From SG8-32-3 sp964514055 (GTDB lineage: Archaea > Thermoproteota > Bathyarchaeia > Bathyarchaeales > Bathycorpusculaceae), in contig CAZEPB010000029.1 of assembly GCA_964514055.1 (NCBI GenBank), positions 1-20,729 of the forward strand: a DNA stretch of 20,729 nt, read 5' to 3'. The notes below the pieces were generated by a model. That model searched no databases, had not been told where the DNA came from, and was given only the letters and a program-made list of their open reading frames with translations. This document shows, piece after piece, positions 19,012-20,729 of the stretch (position 1 is its first letter; each line of letters begins with the position of its first letter). Made by a program: the position numbers and the translations under genes.

Positions 19012-19665
19012 CTACAGGATTGCGATGAATTGTCCGTTCTCGTCAAGGCAGTAGGACCCCTCAAGCAGATGCTTGCAGCGGACCCCAGCATCTAAATAGA
19101 TTGGGAAACCGTATTCTTTAGCCTTAAGGCAGAAATTAATGTCTTCCGAATGCCCCGGTTTCTCTTCTCTTGGGATCCACGGAAGCATGTCCCATTTGAA
19201 CCAGGGCTCAGGGATAACCTTGAAAACTCTGGTGTCTATGAGTAAGCAGCCGGTGCCTACAGCGTCTACCTCCATTGCTGTTGGTGACAGCTTCTCTGGA
19301 GCAATGGACTCTACATGATTTTGGTCTTCTTTGAACTTGTAGGCGCAGGGCAACCTCGCCTTGGTCCAGTATAAGCCCGAGATAATAGGCAGTTTGCTAT
19401 ACAAGAGGCGAACGATAATCTCCGGGTGTGGAATGACGTCTGTATCCAAGAAGAAAATATAGTCTACTTTGTCTTCCAAGGCTTTTTTTACTAGGTGATT
19501 TCGTGAGACGTCTATTGGATATCCGCTTGTGCAGTGCCAAACGTAAGGCATAGGTATAATTAGGTTTTTTACCATCAGCGAAGACAGGAATTGAACGAAG
19601 CCGCCGACAGGCGTGAGGATCGCTAATTGTGTCTTTTGCCCGTTAGTTCTTTCCCAGGAAGCCAT
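19012..19665 (-). CDS. GT-A fold glycosyltransferase
   Basis: ATG 19665 has AGGTG six bases upstream; the frame reaches 19674. Length is 217 aa. FFLDTDVIPHPE near 71-82 is the DxD metal/nucleotide-sugar motif. SRNHLVKKAL upstream and AVGTGCLLIDTRVF near 137 are typical of phage and archaeal GT-A transferases. PGHSEDINFCLKAKEYGF near 170 supplies the catalytic ED pair. It would add a sugar to a host, lipid or virion glycan. It belongs to the same minus-strand run as the methyltransferase. Confidence 0.85.
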   Translation of the reverse strand: MASWERTNGQKTQLAILTPVGGFVQFLSSLMVKNLIIPMPYVWHCTSGYPIDVSRNHLVKKALEDKVDYIFFLDTDVIPHPEIIVRLLYSKLPIISGLYWTKARLPCAYKFKEDQNHVESIAPEKLSPTAMEVDAVGTGCLLIDTRVFKVIPEPWFKWDMLPWIPREEKPGHSEDINFCLKAKEYGFPIYLDAGVRCKHLLEGSYCLDENGQFIAIL

Positions 19666-19674
19666 TAACCGCAC

Positions 19675-19926
19675 CTATGGAACCACGAGAACGTCTGCGC
19701 CTACGCCGGAAATGCTTGCTTGAAGAGTTATGGAAGAGCTGTTTCTGGAAGTTTTTACTTCTTGGACGACTCCTGTTGTGCCAGCAGCGGTGTGTGTGAT
19801 AAGAACGTAGGTGGGTACTGCACCAAATCCATGAGCATACGCGGTAGGAGTTGTCGGAACCCCGCTGATCGAAATAAGGACACCTTTCATGTCCCCTGTG
19901 ATTTTGATGGCGTGCTTATCAACCAT
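19675..19926 (-). CDS. Small phage-type virion protein
   Basis: ATG 19926 is preferred to TTG 19932, giving 83 aa (MVDKHAIKITGDMKGVLISI). The AYAHGFGAVPTYVLITHT strand and the ASISGVGADVLVVP end follow a pattern seen in small beta-sandwich proteins of phage tails or capsid surfaces. There is no membrane segment. It precedes the GT-A gene with no gap. The virion role is inferred from the pattern. Confidence 0.7.
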   Translation of the reverse strand: MVDKHAIKITGDMKGVLISISGVPTTPTAYAHGFGAVPTYVLITHTAAGTTGVVQEVKTSRNSSSITLQASISGVGADVLVVP

Positions 19927-19984
19927 ACCCAAACGAATTCACCACTTAGAAAGAGAATAGGCGTTATGAGGTTAAAAGTTTTGC

Positions 19985-20254
19985 TTATGCAGGAATGAAA
20001 GTGGTTACTGTGCCAACCGCTTCTAGCCCTGTTTTGACCGCCCGTTCAGTTTCTTTTTGTTCTGTAACGATGCCAAGGTCCTTTAGCTTCTGCGCAATCA
20101 TTGGCGCCACTACAGGCGCAGCAGCCAGTATGATGCCGGCGGTTATCGGGTCGAAGGAGCTGAGTACGCTTCGCCAGTTCGCGCCCATCGTGTCAAAGCG
20201 GAAAAGATGAATCAAGCCTTCGAGCAAGTTCATTGGTTTCTGTTGACTACTCAT
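19985..20254 (-). CDS. Small membrane protein, holin-like
   Basis: Protein of 89 aa from ATG 20254, seven bases after the surface-protein gene. Residues about 36-55 (PITAGIILAAAPVVAPMIAQ) form one hydrophobic helix with small residues. The flanks are amphipathic (LLEGLIHLFRF before, KTGLEAVGTVTTFIPA after). It could be a holin, an envelope protein or a membrane-anchored virion part. No family is assigned. Confidence 0.68.
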   Translation of the reverse strand: MSSQQKPMNLLEGLIHLFRFDTMGANWRSVLSSFDPITAGIILAAAPVVAPMIAQKLKDLGIVTEQKETERAVKTGLEAVGTVTTFIPA

Positions 20255-20261
20255 AGGGCTT

Positions 20262-20729
20262 TCACTCTGTTGAGGTTCCCTGAAGACTACAGATGAAGTC
20301 GCGGAAGCCGTTGAGTAATCCCCAATCGCCGTACTGGTTTTCGCAGTCGGATATGTGTTTTGGCGCGGCGCCGTAGGTTGCCTTCACCGCCGTGTCAACC
20401 GCGAGGGATATCGCGCGCGCTGGGTCGGTTGAACCGTCTTCCCAGCTCTGGAAAGGCCTGCCATCAGAGGTCTTATCGGGCATAATCAGCGTGTAAGAAC
20501 CTTCCTCAAGCGCTTGAGAATACGGTGTTGTGTTCTGCGTGCCGTTTATGGAGAAACTTAAGCTTTGAGGATCGGAGTCAACCGCAAGGGTGTGCGTTAC
20601 GGGAGTTACGGGACCTGCGCTTGTGTATGTCGCCTTCAAAGCCGTGTCAGCAGCGAGGTTGACCGCGCGCGTTGGGTTTGTCGATCCGTCTTCCCACTTC
20701 TGGAAGTCTCGGCCGTCGTAAGTCTTATC
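20262..20729 (-). CDS. Repetitive surface or fibre protein, C-terminal part only
   Basis: The frame is open to the window edge, so the start is missing. At least two copies of a beta-repeat are present: DGRDFQKWEDGSTNPTRAVN...KATY and DGRPFQSWEDGSTDPARAIS...KATY, separated by a THTLAVDSDPQSLSFSINGT strand set. Such repeats occur in archaeal cell-surface and virus-like proteins. The end (KHISDCENQYGDWGLLNGFR) is a different, cysteine-containing tail (DC...IC) that may cap the fibre. There is no C-terminal anchor. Binding or fibre function is inferred. Confidence 0.75.
   Translation of the reverse strand, partial: DKTYDGRDFQKWEDGSTNPTRAVNLAADTALKATYTSAGPVTPVTHTLAVDSDPQSLSFSINGTQNTTPYSQALEEGSYTLIMPDKTSDGRPFQSWEDGSTDPARAISLAVDTAVKATYGAAPKHISDCENQYGDWGLLNGFRDFICSLQGTSTE

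Overview
The window looks like about 20 kb of an archaeal virus or virus-like integrated element, put together from a metagenome. Evidence for an archaeal setting: several genes have a TATA-like box about 25-30 bases before the first codon (leaderless transcription), others have GGAGG-type ribosome binding sites with ATG, GTG or TTG starts, and the repeats end in ATTGAAAG or ATTGCAAG like archaeal type I/III CRISPR repeats. Evidence for a virus: a long run of small minus-strand genes that resemble virion, fibre and membrane proteins, with no housekeeping genes. I cannot name the host. A Thermoproteota/Bathyarchaeia-like or methanogen-like host is only a guess. No terminase, capsid or polymerase gene of a recognised family is visible.

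Layout. 1-2.3 kb: small, mostly unknown proteins, including a zinc-finger/ferritin-like protein, a frame-broken basic protein and a divergent plus-strand gene with a clear promoter. 2.4-6.9 kb: a virion or host-contact module made of a DUF2341/lectin-like protein, a frameshifted structural gene, a decoration-like protein, two one-helix membrane proteins, a coiled-coil/C-terminal-anchor protein, a seven-bladed beta-propeller and a proline-rich protein. 7.0-11.5 kb: two unrelated TnpB genes, each led by a tiny ribbon-helix-helix-like gene, mixed with two virion-like genes and three short CRISPR arrays. 11.5-19.7 kb: a surface-glycan module with a GT4 glycosyltransferase split by an intein, a B12-type radical SAM enzyme, an NAD-dependent sugar epimerase/dehydratase, a zinc ribbon, a second GT4 glycosyltransferase that lacks its 5' end, a zinc-finger/VSR-like homing endonuclease, a methyltransferase and a GT-A glycosyltransferase. 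19.7-20.7 kb: small virion-like and membrane proteins and the end of a repetitive surface protein.

The main discovery is that the element carries cas-less mini-CRISPR arrays whose spacers match its own virion-like genes with only synonymous changes. Spacer 8415-8455 matches the 6231-6854 gene at 34 of 41 bases. Spacer 9799-9837 matches the 8975-9685 gene at 34 of 39 bases. Every mismatch is at a third codon position and keeps the peptide. The simplest reading is that the spacers target a sister virus with the same proteins, so the arrays act in competition between viruses while the wobble changes spare the carrier. The arrays flank the two RHH-TnpB pairs; whether TnpB takes part is open.

Other notable points: a LAGLIDADG endonuclease read in the +1 frame inside the intein, apparently made by two compensating indels; a glycosyltransferase that lost its N-terminus next to a homing endonuclease; and two N gaps. 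One gap (13705-13804) is a scaffolding artefact with a 55-bp overlap whose removal restores a complete gene. The other interrupts a CRISPR array.
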